This document shows, piece after piece, positions 23,251 to 32,348 of a stretch of 49,584 nt of DNA. The DNA is from Nanobdellota archaeon (GTDB lineage Archaea; Nanobdellota; Nanobdellia; Pacearchaeales; GW2011-AR1): positions 1 to 49,584 of the forward strand of contig JAUSIT010000028.1 of assembly GCA_030647965.1 (NCBI GenBank), in the 5' to 3' direction. Each line of letters opens with the position of its first letter. Position 1 is the stretch's first letter. Made by a program: the position numbers and the translations under genes. The notes under the pieces are model-generated. The model was not told the origin of the DNA. It worked only from the letters and a program-made list of their open reading frames with translations, and did no database searches.

Positions 23251-24243
23251 CTATCCTTCAATTCTTCTGTATGAACAGTTTCCTTTATTGTTTTCAGGCC
23301 TGTGACAAGGAAATTCCTCAAGAATTTTTTTGCTTAAATCAGATATTAAATCTCGTTTCATATTACCAACTATAGTTTCATTGCCTACACATGGGCTTAC
23401 ATCCCCGTTTCCATATATACACATATGCTCAACACACGGACTTGTTCTAAAATTACTATATATTGGGTGAATAAATCCATATTCAGAATCAACTCTTTTT
23501 ACTATCTCATTTATTCGATCAATTTCATTTTGATTTAAAACAAGACTTCTGTTAAAACTATCGCCAGTACATCTTCCTGCAGGTACATAAGTACAAAATA
23601 CAACCCAAAAATTATTATCCCGGCAATATCTTAATGTCTGTTCAACTTCATGCACATTTTTTTTGCTAACAACCATATCAAAACCTATTCTAGTTGTACC
23701 ATCTTCTTGAGTTTTATTAAAACCATGTTCAACTAGTTTTTTAATTGCTTCATTTCTTTGTTGAAAATATTTTCCAATTTTGTCTCCAACAAGCCAATTT
23801 TGATATTCAGAATTAAATAAACTGTCACATTTTGGGTATACGCTTGCACCAGAATCATATAATCTTTTTACAAATTCATCGTCTCTTAATTTTGTTGCGG
23901 CATCTGTAAATACAATCGGCACAAGGCCTGAATCTCTTGTATATTTCATTATTTCAAAAAAATTCTTATCGATTGTAGGCTCTCCTTCACCCAAATAATC
24001 AATTGCTTTTACATGAGACATTTTTGAAATCTGATTTATCGTATTTTTTATTTCACCAAAATCTAAAGTTCTTTTTTTCTTGTCAGTAAAACAATGAAAG
24101 CAATTATGAGGACATTCATGGGTCATTATTCTTGCATCTATTACTGAATTTGGCCCGAATTGCCATCCATTTAGGACTGCTCCAATTCCAATTGGAACCT
24201 TTCCTAATCCATAATATTCTTTTTCTGTAAGTTTTCTTTCCAT
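23251..24243 (-). CDS. Radical SAM protein with SPASM-like C-terminus
   Basis: A 330-residue radical SAM enzyme: the 4Fe-4S motif C44-x3-C48-x2-C51 (ECPHNCFHC), the GEGEPT segment that contacts SAM, and further Cys near the end (SPCVEHMCIYGNGDVSPCVGN, then FPCHRP...GNCSYRR). The latter look like an auxiliary cluster-binding SPASM/twitch region. Substrate unknown. It stands apart from the glycan cluster, convergent with the SpoIIM gene and divergent from the Lrp-like regulator, whose promoter region it shares (24244-24353). Peptide or nucleotide modification are possible roles. Confidence 0.85.
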   Translation of the reverse strand: MERKLTEKEYYGLGKVPIGIGAVLNGWQFGPNSVIDARIMTHECPHNCFHCFTDKKKRTLDFGEIKNTINQISKMSHVKAIDYLGEGEPTIDKNFFEIMKYTRDSGLVPIVFTDAATKLRDDEFVKRLYDSGASVYPKCDSLFNSEYQNWLVGDKIGKYFQQRNEAIKKLVEHGFNKTQEDGTTRIGFDMVVSKKNVHEVEQTLRYCRDNNFWVVFCTYVPAGRCTGDSFNRSLVLNQNEIDRINEIVKRVDSEYGFIHPIYSNFRTSPCVEHMCIYGNGDVSPCVGNETIVGNMKRDLISDLSKKILEEFPCHRPENNKGNCSYRRIEG

Positions 24244-24322
24244 TTTATTTTTAATCCTATTTATTTGTTGGGCATAGAATTATAGATAAAACCTTGCTTG
24301 TAAATTTTTATCAAAATAACAA

Positions 24323-24332
24323 AATTTAAATA
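24323..24332 (+). promoter_or_regulatory. TATA box of the double-Lrp gene
   Basis: AATTTAAATA is centred 26 nt before the ATG at 24354, a clear leaderless arrangement. Confidence 0.6.
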
Positions 24333-24353
24333 CTAAATGTTACTATGATATAA

Positions 24354-25349
24354 ATGGTTTTAAAACTTGACACAAAAGATTTAAGGATTCTAGCAGAACT
24401 AGACAAAAACGCCAGACAGTCAAACCGCAAGATTGGAAAAAAAGTTGGTTTAAGCAAAGAAGTTGTGAAATATAGAATTGACAAACTTATTGAAAATAAA
24501 ATTATAGTAAGATTTCATACTATAACTAATTATTTCAAATTAGGAATAATGAAGTTCAAACTTTATCTAAGACTTACAAATATAAATAAAAAGAAAATAG
24601 AAGAAATTGCTAATTATTTTAAGAATAATAAAACAACTGAATGGGATGTTTTTTGCACAGGACGGTGGGATATAATTATAGGTTTCCTTGTGCATAATGT
24701 TAATGAATTCGATGATGAAATACAAAATGTAATGAATAAGTACTCAAAATATATTCAAGAAAAAGCAGTTACAACTACTCTTCATCTTGTTCATCAGGAA
24801 AGAGGATTTCTGGGCAAAGGAAAAAATCCCCCTATTTTTCATACATTAAAAGATAAAAAAGAAGATATTGATAATATAGATTTGGAAATATTAAAAATTC
24901 TTGCAAATAATGCGAGAATGCCTATAATAGATATAGCTGAAATAATAAAAACCACTCCAAGAATAGTCCAATATAAAATCAAGCAATTAGAAAAGAAAGG
25001 GATAATACTTGCATATAAAGCTCATCTTAATCCAAAGCAAATTGACAGGATTTTCTGCAAAGCAATTCTTTATCTTACGAATCTTACTCAAGAAAAAGAA
25101 AAAAAATTTATTTCTTATGCGTCTTCAATTCCTGATGTAGTCTGGCCTCAGAAAGTTTTAGGAGATTGGGATTTTGAGCTTGATTGTGAAGTTGAAAGTT
25201 ATGATCATTTTCAGAATATCTTACTTGACCTAAAAGAAAAATTTCCAGAGATCATAAAGGATTACGAATTCTGCATAGTTTCAGAAGAATACAAGCTTGA
25301 TTTTTTTCCCGGGGCTTACAGAGAGAAGTTAATTAATAAAGAACTTTAG
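24354..25349 (+). CDS. Tandem Lrp/AsnC-family transcription regulator
   Basis: A 331-residue protein made of two Lrp/AsnC units. Unit 1: HTH at about 3-55 (LDTKDLRILAELDKNARQSNRKIGKKVGLSKEVVKYRIDKL) and a RAM-like domain to about 155. Unit 2: HTH at about 170-225 (IDLEILKILANNARMPIIDIAEIIKTTPRIVQYKIKQLEKKG) and a second RAM-like domain to the end. Lrp-family proteins bind amino acids or other small ligands and act as dimers or octamers. Fused double forms occur in archaea. It may control the divergent radical SAM gene or act globally. Confidence 0.9.
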   Translation: MVLKLDTKDLRILAELDKNARQSNRKIGKKVGLSKEVVKYRIDKLIENKIIVRFHTITNYFKLGIMKFKLYLRLTNINKKKIEEIANYFKNNKTTEWDVFCTGRWDIIIGFLVHNVNEFDDEIQNVMNKYSKYIQEKAVTTTLHLVHQERGFLGKGKNPPIFHTLKDKKEDIDNIDLEILKILANNARMPIIDIAEIIKTTPRIVQYKIKQLEKKGIILAYKAHLNPKQIDRIFCKAILYLTNLTQEKEKKFISYASSIPDVVWPQKVLGDWDFELDCEVESYDHFQNILLDLKEKFPEIIKDYEFCIVSEEYKLDFFPGAYREKLINKEL

Positions 25350-25408
25350 AAAAACGAGTTAAACTAAATCACCGAAACTATTTTAAATCAAACAATTTTG
25401 TATTTTTC

Positions 25409-25543
25409 ATGGCAAAATACAATTGCAGTACTTGCGGTTATTCTACAACAAGCGGCAGACAACCAAAAAAATGCCCTTATTGCAGCAGAGAAAACACAAT
25501 GGAAGAGGAAGAAAACGCAGAAGAAATTCTAAGCAGATCTTAA
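25409..25543 (+). CDS. Mini zinc-ribbon protein
   Basis: A 44-residue protein (ATG 25409, TAA 25543) with two CxxC knuckles: YNCSTCGYS and KKCPYCSRE, followed by an acidic tail EEEENAEEIL. This is the rubredoxin-like/zinc-ribbon pattern common in archaeal small proteins. A TATA-like box TATTTTAAATC about 24 nt upstream supports expression. It might be a partner or adapter of a larger complex; the sequence does not say which. Confidence 0.75.
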   Translation: MAKYNCSTCGYSTTSGRQPKKCPYCSRENTMEEEENAEEILSRS

Positions 25544-25582
25544 AATCCAGTGTTATTAAAATAGTACTAAAAACTTAGAGAA

Positions 25583-28327
25583 ATGGATAAACAAGAAAAT
25601 ATTATTGATGAGAGGAAAAAGAACTTTATTTCTTTTTTAAAAAAAGAATATGTTTGGGTAGGGATTTTATTAATTATTGCACTTATTCTTGGAATTTATA
25701 TAAGAGCCCTTCCAATGACAGACCACGGAGGAAATCCTGGCTTATGGGATATTACCACTAATAGCTGGACTTTAGGTCCTGATTTAGATCCGTTTTTATT
25801 TTTAAGATATGCAAAAATAATAGCAGAAACTGGCTCTTTGCCATCAATAGATATGTTTAGAAATGTTCCTTTAGGTTTTGATACTTCTTTAGAAACTCCT
25901 TTAATTTCCTATGGTATTTTTTGGTTATATTCTTTTTTACAAATTTTTGATTCACAAACTAGCATAGATTATGCAGCTGTTTTATTTCCAGTTATTATGT
26001 TTGGATTTACAATTATATTTTTCTTTTTGTTTGTAAGAGAAATTTTTACAAGAAAAGGAGAAAAAGAAGAAAATATTAAAGCAAATATTATTGCATTAAT
26101 TTCAACTTTTTTAATGATTGTTTCTCCTGCATTTTTATCAAGAACTGTTGCAGGAATTCCTGAAAAAGAATCAGCAGGTTTTATGTTTATGTTTTTAGCT
26201 TTTTATTTATTTATAAGTGCATGGAAATCTGAAAAATTAAGAAATACGATTATTTTAGGAGCTTTAGCAGGAATTGCAACTGCTTTAATGGGTTTATCCT
26301 GGGGGGGAGTTATGTATTTATTTATTGGAATTGGAATTGCAAGTTTAATTGCTTTTACACTAAATAAAATTCATAAAAAAGAGTTTATTGTTTATTCATT
26401 ATGGATGTTTTTTTCTTTTATAACAATATTATTATTTTCAAATAAATATCCAATAAGGTCTCTTTTAGAATCAATGGACACAGGTTTAGCATTTTTGGTT
26501 TTCTTTATACTTATTGTTCATTTTGCTTTATGGAATACTAAATTAAAAGATATTAATTTTATAAATAAAATTAAACTTCCAAAAAACATAGTTTCAGTTA
26601 TTATTGCTTTTATTTTATTATTTTTTGTTATTATTATTTTATTTGGGCCTTCATTTGTTTCTGATAAAATTAATGTAATTAATCAACTGATGTTTCAGCC
26701 AGTTACTGGAAGATGGAATACTACTGTTGCTGAAAATCGACAGCCATATTTTACAGAATGGGTTGGAAACTTTGGACCATTTTTAAAAAATATACCTGTT
26801 TTATTCTGGTTATTTGCAATTGGCTCTGTTGTTTTATTTAGAAAAATACTAAATAAAATAAATAAAAAAGATGCTTGGATTTTAACATCCTCTTATGTAT
26901 TTTTCTTTTTAGGAATGGTATTTTCAAGATATGCTGCTCATCCAAGTTTATTTGATGGAGATGGTTTATTGAGTAAATCATTTTTTTATATTTCTGCATT
27001 ATTGCTAATTGGTTTAGCAGTTTATTATTATTTAAAATATAATAAAGAAGAAAATAAGGGTTTGGAAAAAATAGATTTTGAATATATATTATTATTTTCA
27101 TTATTTATTTTATGTTTATTTACAGCAAGAAGTGCAGTTAGATTAATTATGACCTTATCCCCTATTGCAACAATTTTTGTTGGTTATCTTATAATAGAAT
27201 CTATTGACCAATTTAAAAAAGCAAAAGATAGCACCATGAAAACAATAATGGCAATAGCAGTTATAATTCTTTTATTATTAAGTATGTTTGTTTTTTGGAA
27301 TTTTTATAATTCTATAAAAGCAGAGTCTTATAATTTTGTTCCATCAGGATATACTCAACAATGGCAAAAAGCAATGGATTGGGTAAGAATAAACACTCCA
27401 ACAGATGCAGTATTTGCACACTGGTGGGATTATGGATATTGGGTTCAATCAATAGGAAATAGAGCAACTGTTACAGATGGAGGAAATGCCATTGCATACT
27501 GGAACTATTTAACAGGAAGATATGTTTTAACAGGAGATAATCAACATGATGCTTTAGAATTTTTACATACACATAATGCAACTTATTTATTAATTGATTC
27601 AACAGATATTGGAAAATATGGAGCTTATTCAAGTATTGGGAGTGATATAAATTTTGACAGATATTCATGGATACCTGTTATGGTTTCAAATCAAAATGAA
27701 ATACAAGAAACAAGTGAAGGAATTACAAGAGTTTATCAGAGCCCAAGTTATATTGATGAAGATATAAATTATAATTTAAATGGAACAAAAATATTCTTGC
27801 CTTCTGGAAAAGCTGCATTAATCGGAGTTATTTTAGAAATTAAAAATCAAAATGGTTCCATGGTTTTTAAGCAACCGGACGCAGTATTTTTTAATAATAA
27901 TCAGCAAATAAAAATTCCTTTAAGATATGTTCAGTATAAGGGGCAACTTTTTGATTATAAACAAGGATTAGAAGGAACATTTAGAGTAACTGAAAATATA
28001 ATACAAGGGCCACAAGGAGTTCAGGTAGATAGTAGTGGTGCAGGAATTTATATTTCACCAAGAATAATGAGGGGAATGTTTGCACAAATTTATCTTTTAA
28101 ATGATCCTTATAAAAAGTTTGACAGCCTTAAACTAGCTTATTCAGAACCAAGTCCTGTTGTTGCAAGTTTAAGATCCCAAGGAATGAAAGATATTGATGA
28201 TTTTGTTTATTTTAATGGAATCCAAGGACCTATAAAAATCTGGACAATTAATTATAAAGGCAATGAAGTTGTTAACCCAGAATATCTTTTAAGAGCACCC
28301 CCTGCAAATATTACTTGGCAGTTTTAA
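25583..28327 (+). CDS. aglB: AglB/STT3 oligosaccharyltransferase
   Basis: A 914-residue GT66-type enzyme. About 12-13 membrane segments fill residues 25-580. The first-loop acidic motif is LGPDLDPFLFLR (67-70); a second loop motif is SRTVAGIPEKESAGFMF. The signature WWDYG is at 614-618 (AHWWDYGYWVQSIGNRATVTDGGN) in the C-terminal domain. It transfers a lipid-linked glycan onto Asn-X-Ser/Thr of secreted proteins on the outer face of the membrane. A TATA-like box about 25 nt before the ATG suggests its own promoter. It opens the glycosylation region that runs to the window end. Confidence 0.95.
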   Translation: MDKQENIIDERKKNFISFLKKEYVWVGILLIIALILGIYIRALPMTDHGGNPGLWDITTNSWTLGPDLDPFLFLRYAKIIAETGSLPSIDMFRNVPLGFDTSLETPLISYGIFWLYSFLQIFDSQTSIDYAAVLFPVIMFGFTIIFFFLFVREIFTRKGEKEENIKANIIALISTFLMIVSPAFLSRTVAGIPEKESAGFMFMFLAFYLFISAWKSEKLRNTIILGALAGIATALMGLSWGGVMYLFIGIGIASLIAFTLNKIHKKEFIVYSLWMFFSFITILLFSNKYPIRSLLESMDTGLAFLVFFILIVHFALWNTKLKDINFINKIKLPKNIVSVIIAFILLFFVIIILFGPSFVSDKINVINQLMFQPVTGRWNTTVAENRQPYFTEWVGNFGPFLKNIPVLFWLFAIGSVVLFRKILNKINKKDAWILTSSYVFFFLGMVFSRYAAHPSLFDGDGLLSKSFFYISALLLIGLAVYYYLKYNKEENKGLEKIDFEYILLFSLFILCLFTARSAVRLIMTLSPIATIFVGYLIIESIDQFKKAKDSTMKTIMAIAVIILLLLSMFVFWNFYNSIKAESYNFVPSGYTQQWQKAMDWVRINTPTDAVFAHWWDYGYWVQSIGNRATVTDGGNAIAYWNYLTGRYVLTGDNQHDALEFLHTHNATYLLIDSTDIGKYGAYSSIGSDINFDRYSWIPVMVSNQNEIQETSEGITRVYQSPSYIDEDINYNLNGTKIFLPSGKAALIGVILEIKNQNGSMVFKQPDAVFFNNNQQIKIPLRYVQYKGQLFDYKQGLEGTFRVTENIIQGPQGVQVDSSGAGIYISPRIMRGMFAQIYLLNDPYKKFDSLKLAYSEPSPVVASLRSQGMKDIDDFVYFNGIQGPIKIWTINYKGNEVVNPEYLLRAPPANITWQF

Positions 28328-28350
28328 GTTTTTAATCTTTCAGATATAGC

Positions 28351-28566
28351 GTGCTAAGGCAAGATATATGGAATTTCTTAGCAGAAATTACGATTTATTA
28401 ATATTGAAATGAAAATGATTTTAGAGAATTAATAAAAGTCTAGGAGCCGCGAGGCGACTTTATATTCTAACGAAGTGCAAATTATGCGAGCGAGCCGTAG
28501 CGAGCGAAAAAGTTTTGCTCTTCTATCTTGCGTTACTTATGCAAGAGCAAAACTTTTTGAGCATCA
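28351..28566 (+). repeat. Mosaic intergenic repeat, copy 2 with nested palindrome
   Basis: Starts with GGCAAGATATATGGAATTT (28358 on), which matches copy 3 (43723 on). It includes the hairpin AATTTCT-TAGC-AGAAATT (28372-28389). It continues with the segment shared with copy 1 (about 28430-28491) and then carries a 52-nt palindrome (28507-28558). It ends GAGCATCA like copy 1. It occupies the 276-nt gap between aglB and the next gene. Confidence 0.8.
28507..28558. repeat. Nested 52-nt palindrome (first instance)
   Basis: Stem AAAAAGTTTTGCTCTT (28507-28522) pairs perfectly with AAGAGCAAAACTTTTT (28543-28558) around a 20-nt loop containing CGTTACTTAT. Its relative is at 43825-43876. Copy 1 of the host repeat lacks it. 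Confidence 0.8.
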
Positions 28567-28568
28567 GA

Positions 28569-28583
28569 TATAAATTTAAAAGC
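28569..28583 (+). promoter_or_regulatory. TATA region of the GlcNAc-1-P transferase gene
   Basis: TATAAATTTAAAAGC is centred about 28 nt before the ATG at 28604 and lies just beyond the end of repeat copy 2. Confidence 0.55.
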
Positions 28584-28603
28584 TATAAGTTATATTTTAA
28601 GAT

Positions 28604-29629
28604 ATGAATTCAATACTGTTTATATCAATATTAGTGAGCTTTATTGCAGCACTATTAATCATGCCAAGATGGATTAGAAAGTGCAATAAAATCGGGCTTT
28701 TATGGGAAGATATGAATAAATACAAACACCCTAAAAATGTTGCTGCTTCTGGAGGAATCGTAGTTGTAATGGCCTTTATTTTAGGAGTTTTATCTTATGT
28801 GGCAATAAGAACTTTTATTATTAATGATTTAAATGGAATAAGTTTGCAGATTTTTGCATTGCTTAGTGTTGTTTTAATTTTAGCAATTGTTGGCTTGACA
28901 GATGATTTACTTGGCTGGAAACATGGAGGATTATCTGCACAATTTAGAATTTTTTTAGTTTTATTTGCTTCTATTCCTTTAGTTGTAATAAATGCAGGAA
29001 CAAAGCTTATTGAAATTCCTTTTTTTGGAGAAATTGAATTAGGATTATTATATCCTTTAATAATTATTCCACTAGGAATAACTGGCGCAACAACGGTCTA
29101 TAATTTTTTAGCAGGTTTTAATGGACTAGAAGTTGGACAGGGAATTATAATTATTTCATTTTTATCATTTATATCCTATGTTATGGGTTCTGCATGGCTT
29201 TCTTTAGTTGGGCTATGTATGGTTGCTTCTTTGTTAGTTTTTTATTATTATAATAAACATCCTGCAAAAGTTTTTCCAGGCGATGTTTTAACATATTCTA
29301 TTGGAGCAGTAATTGCATGCATGGCCATTTTAGGAAACTTTGAGAGAATAGCTATTTTTGTGTTTATTCCATATATTATAGAATTTATATTAAAATCAAG
29401 AGGCAATTTAAAAAAACAATCTTTTGGAATTCCAAATAAAGATGGAAGTTTAGAAATGCCATATGATAAAATTTATGGACTAACCCATCTTTCAATTTTT
29501 ATATTGCAAAAATTTAAGAAAAAAGTTTATGAAAAAGATGTAACTTATTTGATATTTTCATTCCAAATAATAATCTGCTTGCTTGCTTTAGTAATCTTTA
29601 AAGAATCTTTATTTAATGTAGTTGTTTAA
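28604..29629 (+). CDS. UDP-GlcNAc:dolichyl-phosphate GlcNAc-1-phosphate transferase-like (GT4/MraY-WecA family)
   Basis: A 341-residue membrane enzyme with about ten helices. Family motifs: GLLWEDMNKYKHPKNVAASGG near the N-terminus, GLTDDLLGWKHGGLS (the Asp-Asp pair), FLAGFNGLEVGQG (N-x2-D/E-like site), FPGDVLTYSIGAVIA, and SRGNLKKQSFGIPNKDG in the last cytoplasmic loop. It would load the first sugar phosphate on dolichyl phosphate, starting the lipid-linked glycan that AglB transfers. First gene of a run of eight same-strand genes. Confidence 0.9.
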   Translation: MNSILFISILVSFIAALLIMPRWIRKCNKIGLLWEDMNKYKHPKNVAASGGIVVVMAFILGVLSYVAIRTFIINDLNGISLQIFALLSVVLILAIVGLTDDLLGWKHGGLSAQFRIFLVLFASIPLVVINAGTKLIEIPFFGEIELGLLYPLIIIPLGITGATTVYNFLAGFNGLEVGQGIIIISFLSFISYVMGSAWLSLVGLCMVASLLVFYYYNKHPAKVFPGDVLTYSIGAVIACMAILGNFERIAIFVFIPYIIEFILKSRGNLKKQSFGIPNKDGSLEMPYDKIYGLTHLSIFILQKFKKKVYEKDVTYLIFSFQIIICLLALVIFKESLFNVVV

Positions 29630-29633
29630 AAAA

Positions 29634-30605
29634 ATGAAACTAAAAATTAAAAAATATCTTCCATTAGCAGGTATTGCTATTTTTATATATTTATTATTCA
29701 AAATAAATATCTTAAATGTTTTTTCTGAAATAGAAAAAGCAGATTTAACTCTTCTTTTTATTGCAATACTACTTACTTTTGTTTATGAGATATTTCAAAC
29801 ACTAAAATGGTTTTTAATTGCACGAAAGCAAAAAATTAGTGTTTCTTTTTTAGAAGCATTTAAAATTAATTTTATGACTAATTTTTATGGCTTTGTAACT
29901 CCTTCAAAAATTGGAACAATAATAAGGGCAGATTATTTGAAAAAATATACAAAAAATATTGGAAAAGGTATAAGCAATTTTACAATAGATAAGTTGCTTG
30001 ATTTAACCTCGCTGTTTGTATTGGTTGTGTTTTTTATTTTAGTTTTTAGAAACAAATTTAATTTTATTCCATTAAATTATGTATTCTTCTTTGGATTTGT
30101 TCTTTTAACTTTATTTTTAGTATTTTATAATAAAGAAAGAAGCAAATTTTTACTAAGAATTGTTTATAGAAAATTTGTGCCTAAAAGAATGCAGGAAAAA
30201 GCTAAATTAACTTTTGAATCATTTTATGAAGACTTACCTACAAAGAAATTTTTATTTTTGGTCTTTTTAGTTAATTTAATTGATTGGATTATTATTTATC
30301 TTGTAAACTATTTTGTAGGATTATCTCTTGGAATAAATCTTGATTTAATGTATTTCCTAGCAATATTGCCTATTGCAACCTTAATTGCCCAAATTCCAAT
30401 TACAATTAATGGGCTTGGAACAAGAGAGGCAACAATGATATATTTATTTGGTTTATTTGGAATTGAAGCTGCAAAAGTATTTTCAATGTCAATTTTAGTA
30501 TTATTAATCTCGGGCGTCTTGCCATCTATAATAGGAAGTTTTTTAACTTTCAAAAACAAGGATTCTAGTAATGGAGAAGCTAAGCATAATAATACCGGCA
30601 TATAA
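29634..30605 (+). CDS. Lysylphosphatidylglycerol synthase TM-region/UPF0104 family protein, flippase-like
   Basis: A 323-residue polytopic protein with about eight membrane segments. Conserved features of the UPF0104/LPG_synthase_TM family: FMTNFYGFVTPSKIGTIIRADYLKKYTK near residue 80 and PITINGLGTREATMIYLFGLFGI near residue 250. Such proteins sit in glycosylation clusters (AglD C-terminal part, flippase candidates). ATG 29634 is chosen over upstream TTG, 4 nt after the previous stop. It overlaps the next glycosyltransferase by 35 nt. Confidence 0.85.
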   Translation: MKLKIKKYLPLAGIAIFIYLLFKINILNVFSEIEKADLTLLFIAILLTFVYEIFQTLKWFLIARKQKISVSFLEAFKINFMTNFYGFVTPSKIGTIIRADYLKKYTKNIGKGISNFTIDKLLDLTSLFVLVVFFILVFRNKFNFIPLNYVFFFGFVLLTLFLVFYNKERSKFLLRIVYRKFVPKRMQEKAKLTFESFYEDLPTKKFLFLVFLVNLIDWIIIYLVNYFVGLSLGINLDLMYFLAILPIATLIAQIPITINGLGTREATMIYLFGLFGIEAAKVFSMSILVLLISGVLPSIIGSFLTFKNKDSSNGEAKHNNTGI

Positions 30606-31356
30606 TGAAGAAGCAAGAATAGGTAGGACTTTAGAACAATACTTGGCTTTTTTTAAACAAAAGAAAAAACAAAAAATTGTTGATGTTGAGATTATAGTTG
30701 TTTTAAATGCATGTAAAGATAAAACTCTAGAAGTTTGCAATAAATTTAAATGTAAAGAGCTTAAAATTCTAAATTTTGAACAGGGCGGAAAGGGTTTTGC
30801 AGTTGTTGAAGGATTTAAAGAAGCATTAAAAGGAGATAGCAATTATATCGGATTTACAGATGCAGATATGTCTACTCCTCCCGAAGCATTTTACGATTTA
30901 TATGCAAATATAAAAGATGTAGATGGGGTAATTGCAAACAGATGGGATAAAAACAGCAAGATTAGTGTTGAACAAACTCTTTTAAGAAAAATTATGAGTA
31001 GAGGATTTAATGTTATTATAAGAACTTTATTTATTATACCTCATAGAGATACTCAGTGTGGTGCAAAATTGTTTAAAAGAGAAAAATTAATGATTGTTTT
31101 ACCAAAACTAGGTTCAAGTGAATGGAGTTTTGATGTTGATTTGCTTTTTTATATGAGAAGAGAAAAAGCAAAAATAAAATCAATTCCAACAACATGGAAT
31201 GATGAAAAAGGCTCTAAAATCAATATTAAAAAAACTCCAATAAAGATGTTTTTATCTGCAGTAAGATTAAGATTAGTGCACTCCCCATTAAAATTTATAG
31301 TAAGAGTTCATAATATAATGCCTGAAAAATTTAAGATACATAATTTGCTGAAGTGA
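30571..31356 (+). CDS. GT2 glycosyltransferase, dolichyl-phosphate glucosyltransferase-like
   Basis: A 261-residue GT-A enzyme of family 2: IIPAYNEEARIGRTLEQYL, IIVVLNACKDKT, the metal-binding FTDADMSTPPEAF, QCGAKLFKRE and SEWSFDVDLLFYMRR. This set resembles ALG5/AglD-type polyprenyl-phosphate glucosyl/mannosyl transferases. It has no C-terminal membrane helices; the adjacent UPF0104 protein may supply the membrane part, which in AglD is fused. Soluble or peripheral, acting on the cytoplasmic face. Confidence 0.88.
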   Translation: MEKLSIIIPAYNEEARIGRTLEQYLAFFKQKKKQKIVDVEIIVVLNACKDKTLEVCNKFKCKELKILNFEQGGKGFAVVEGFKEALKGDSNYIGFTDADMSTPPEAFYDLYANIKDVDGVIANRWDKNSKISVEQTLLRKIMSRGFNVIIRTLFIIPHRDTQCGAKLFKREKLMIVLPKLGSSEWSFDVDLLFYMRREKAKIKSIPTTWNDEKGSKINIKKTPIKMFLSAVRLRLVHSPLKFIVRVHNIMPEKFKIHNLLK

Positions 31357-31418
31357 GTTTTTACAAGAATATAGCACCATATACAAATCTTTAAAATAGA
31401 TATTTTCTATCTTATTTA

Positions 31419-32348
31419 ATGATTAAATTTTCATTAATTATACCTGTAGCGCCAGATAGAAATGCAGAAATAATTGAATCAATAAGTCATATTGACTATC
31501 CTAAATCTAAGTTTCAAGTAATAGTTGTAAAAGGTAAAAATCCTTCTGAAAATAGAAATAAAGGGGCTGCTCAAGCAAAAGGAGAGTTTCTTGCTTTTTT
31601 AGACGATGATGCTGTTATTGACAAAGATATTTTAAAAAATGCAGAGAATTTTTTTGGAAATAATAAAAATATTGATATTGTTGGAGGACCTCAGCTAACT
31701 CCTAAAGATGAAAAAGGCTTTGCACTAAAATCAGGGTATGCTTTAAGTTCAAAATTTGGTGCTTGGAAAATGGCCAATAGATATAGTGGAACAAAAGAAG
31801 TTTATGATGTTGATGAAACAATGCTTACTTCTGCAAATTTATTCTGTAAAAAAAGAGTTTTTGACAAGATAAAATTTGACCCTAATTTATTCCCTGGTGA
31901 AGATCCAAAATTTATTGAAGATGCAAAAAAAGAAGGATATAAAGTAGCTTATTCTCCAAATTTAATTGTTTATCATAGAAGAAGAGCAACTCTAAAAGGT
32001 TTAATAAAACAAATTTTTAATTATGGAAAAACACGACCTAAAAAAGAATCTTTAATTAACACAATTAAAAAACCATTTTTTGTTATTCCAAGCTTATTTG
32101 TTTTATATTTAGTGGGTTTGATGATATTATCTTTTATAAGTTATTCTTATATTTGGTTTATACCTTTAGGGTTATATTTACTAATGGATTTTTTATTTTC
32201 AATTTATGAATCAGTTAAAAATAATTCATTTTATTCAATTTTCTACCTGATTTTTATATTCCCAATAATTCATATAAGCTATGGCCTTGGAATGATTTTG
32301 GGCAGTCTAACTAAATTAAAACCAAAAAAGAATACAAATACACAATGA
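31419..32348 (+). CDS. GT2 glycosyltransferase with C-terminal membrane helices
   Basis: A 309-residue GT-A enzyme: FSLIIPVAPDRNAEIIESI, SENRNKGAAQAKGEFLAFLDDDAVID (D-D-D metal site), MLTSANLFCKKRVFDKI and FPGEDPKFIEDAKKEGYKVAYSP. About residues 225-300 hold two or three hydrophobic segments. A TATA-like CTTTAAAATAG (about 31390-31400) suggests an internal promoter. It overlaps the radical SAM gene by 4 nt, so the two products probably work together. Confidence 0.87.
   Translation: MIKFSLIIPVAPDRNAEIIESISHIDYPKSKFQVIVVKGKNPSENRNKGAAQAKGEFLAFLDDDAVIDKDILKNAENFFGNNKNIDIVGGPQLTPKDEKGFALKSGYALSSKFGAWKMANRYSGTKEVYDVDETMLTSANLFCKKRVFDKIKFDPNLFPGEDPKFIEDAKKEGYKVAYSPNLIVYHRRRATLKGLIKQIFNYGKTRPKKESLINTIKKPFFVIPSLFVLYLVGLMILSFISYSYIWFIPLGLYLLMDFLFSIYESVKNNSFYSIFYLIFIFPIIHISYGLGMILGSLTKLKPKKNTNTQ

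Noticed and set aside
27471-27668. Reverse frame within aglB
   Set aside because: Antisense to the conserved WWDYG-containing domain; no supporting signals.
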